Below are positions 5,971 to 6,476 of a DNA stretch of 6,476 nucleotides, one piece after another (the first letter of the stretch is position 1; each line of letters opens with the position of its first letter). Source of the DNA: an uncultured Clostridium sp. (GTDB lineage: Bacteria > Bacillota > Clostridia > TANB77 > CAG-508). The stretch lies in contig USQA01000072.1 of the NCBI GenBank assembly GCA_900556695.1, positions 1 through 6,476 of the forward strand, written 5' to 3'. Below the pieces are notes generated by a model. That model did no database searches. It was not told the origin of the DNA and saw nothing but the letters and a program-made list of their open reading frames with translations. The position numbers and the translations under genes were made by a program.

Positions 5971-6476
5971 TTAATTTATTGTTGCTTCTTTATTTCCGTC
6001 TATAAATTTTATACTAACAATATCTCCTTTGTTTAATTCTTTACTAGTTTTTATTATGTTTCCATTCTTTTCTGTAATAGAATATCCTCTAGTTAAAGTT
6101 TTTAAAGGACTAAATGCATCTAATTTAGCAACAAGTTCTACATATTTTGTTCTCTCTTTTTCATTTTTTATTTTTATTATATTTTCTAATTGTTTTATAT
6201 ATCCATCTAATTTAATATAATTTTCATTAATTTTTCTTGTTGGTTCTTTAATTACAGAACTAGACATGCATTTTTCATATCTCATTTTCATAAATTCTAC
6301 TTTTTTTATAAGTGAATTTCTTAATCCATCTTCATACAATCTTATTTTTTTCGTTACCTCATATATATCTGGTACTGCCAATTCTGCTGCCGCAGATGGT
6401 GTTGGTGCTCTTAAGTCTGCTACAAAATCTGATATTGTAAAATCTGTTTCATGTCCTACTGCAGAAATAACTGGTA
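5971..6476 (-). CDS. xseA: Exodeoxyribonuclease VII large subunit, C-terminal part (cut by window edge)
   Basis: XseA is the catalytic subunit of exonuclease VII. The coding frame is open to the window edge, so the last 167 residues are present and the OB-fold N-terminus is outside. The first visible residues, PVISAVGHETDFTISDFVAD, are the strongly conserved catalytic-domain segment containing the HETD motif. LRAPTPSAAAELAVPD follows, then a long charged helical stretch and the conserved C-terminal piece LDAFSPLKTLTRGYSITEKN, ending KEATIN. An apparent start at 6381 is only an in-frame TTG inside AELAVPD and should not be used as the gene start. The distance from HETD to the stop fits the shorter clostridial XseA proteins. 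xseB follows after 70 bases on the same strand. Confidence 0.95.
   Translation of the reverse strand, partial: PVISAVGHETDFTISDFVADLRAPTPSAAAELAVPDIYEVTKKIRLYEDGLRNSLIKKVEFMKMRYEKCMSSSVIKEPTRKINENYIKLDGYIKQLENIIKIKNEKERTKYVELVAKLDAFSPLKTLTRGYSITEKNGNIIKTSKELNKGDIVSIKFIDGNKEATIN

Noticed and set aside
5971..6381. xseA starting at the TTG at 6381
   Set aside because: Conserved XseA sequence including HETD continues upstream in the same frame to the window edge.
1..6476. CRISPR array, insertion sequence, tRNA/rRNA or phage genes
   Set aside because: No spaced direct repeats, transposase motifs, terminal inverted repeats or RNA-gene signatures were seen on either strand.

Overview
The window reads as gut-type Firmicutes DNA. 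All recognisable genes lie on the minus strand, and they are described here in transcription order, from high to low coordinates. It is not one coherent genome segment. Composition and gene breakpoints split it into pieces that appear to come from at least three sources, here called C, A and B. I find no new biological system. The most notable thing is this mosaic structure.

Source C (about 2125-6476) is very AT-rich; the line 4081-4140 has 15 G+C in 60 by hand count. It carries the end of xseA, then xseB, a divergent-PAP2 (DUF212/YuiD-like) membrane protein, fhs (formate-tetrahydrofolate ligase) and the first half of uvrA. Gaps are 27-70 bases, so an operon is possible. XseA and XseB form exonuclease VII, Fhs feeds one-carbon units into folate metabolism, and UvrA starts nucleotide excision repair.

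Source A (about 1633-2124 and about 780-1560) is also AT-rich; the line 1261-1320 has 12 G+C in 60. It suggests an Erysipelotrichia-like Firmicute. It holds what looks like the last ~27 codons of accA, fused in frame to the uvrA fragment, then most of fabH and the first third of fabK. Its gene joints are tight, with stop codons lying inside the next gene's Shine-Dalgarno sequence.

Source B (about 1562-1632 and 1 to about 780) is clearly richer in G+C (line 661-720: 35 in 60; line 1561-1620: 31 in 60) and suggests a Lachnospiraceae-like Firmicute. It supplies a short island inside fabH, the last two thirds of fabK and the start of fabD. The fabH-fabK-fabD run is a normal type II fatty-acid synthesis gene order (initiation, enoyl reduction, malonyl transfer), so A and B could have been joined at homologous positions.

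Three of the four visible breakpoints are in frame: uvrA/accA near 2125, fabH near 1550 and fabK near 780. The fourth, in fabH near 1632, breaks the frame and looks like a join at about 7 bases of shared sequence. A chimeric metagenomic contig or an amplification template-switch product is the simplest explanation; natural recombination is possible but less likely. The plus strand holds no convincing gene. No stretch over 300 bases lacks a gene. I see no RNA gene, insertion sequence, CRISPR array or convincing terminator.
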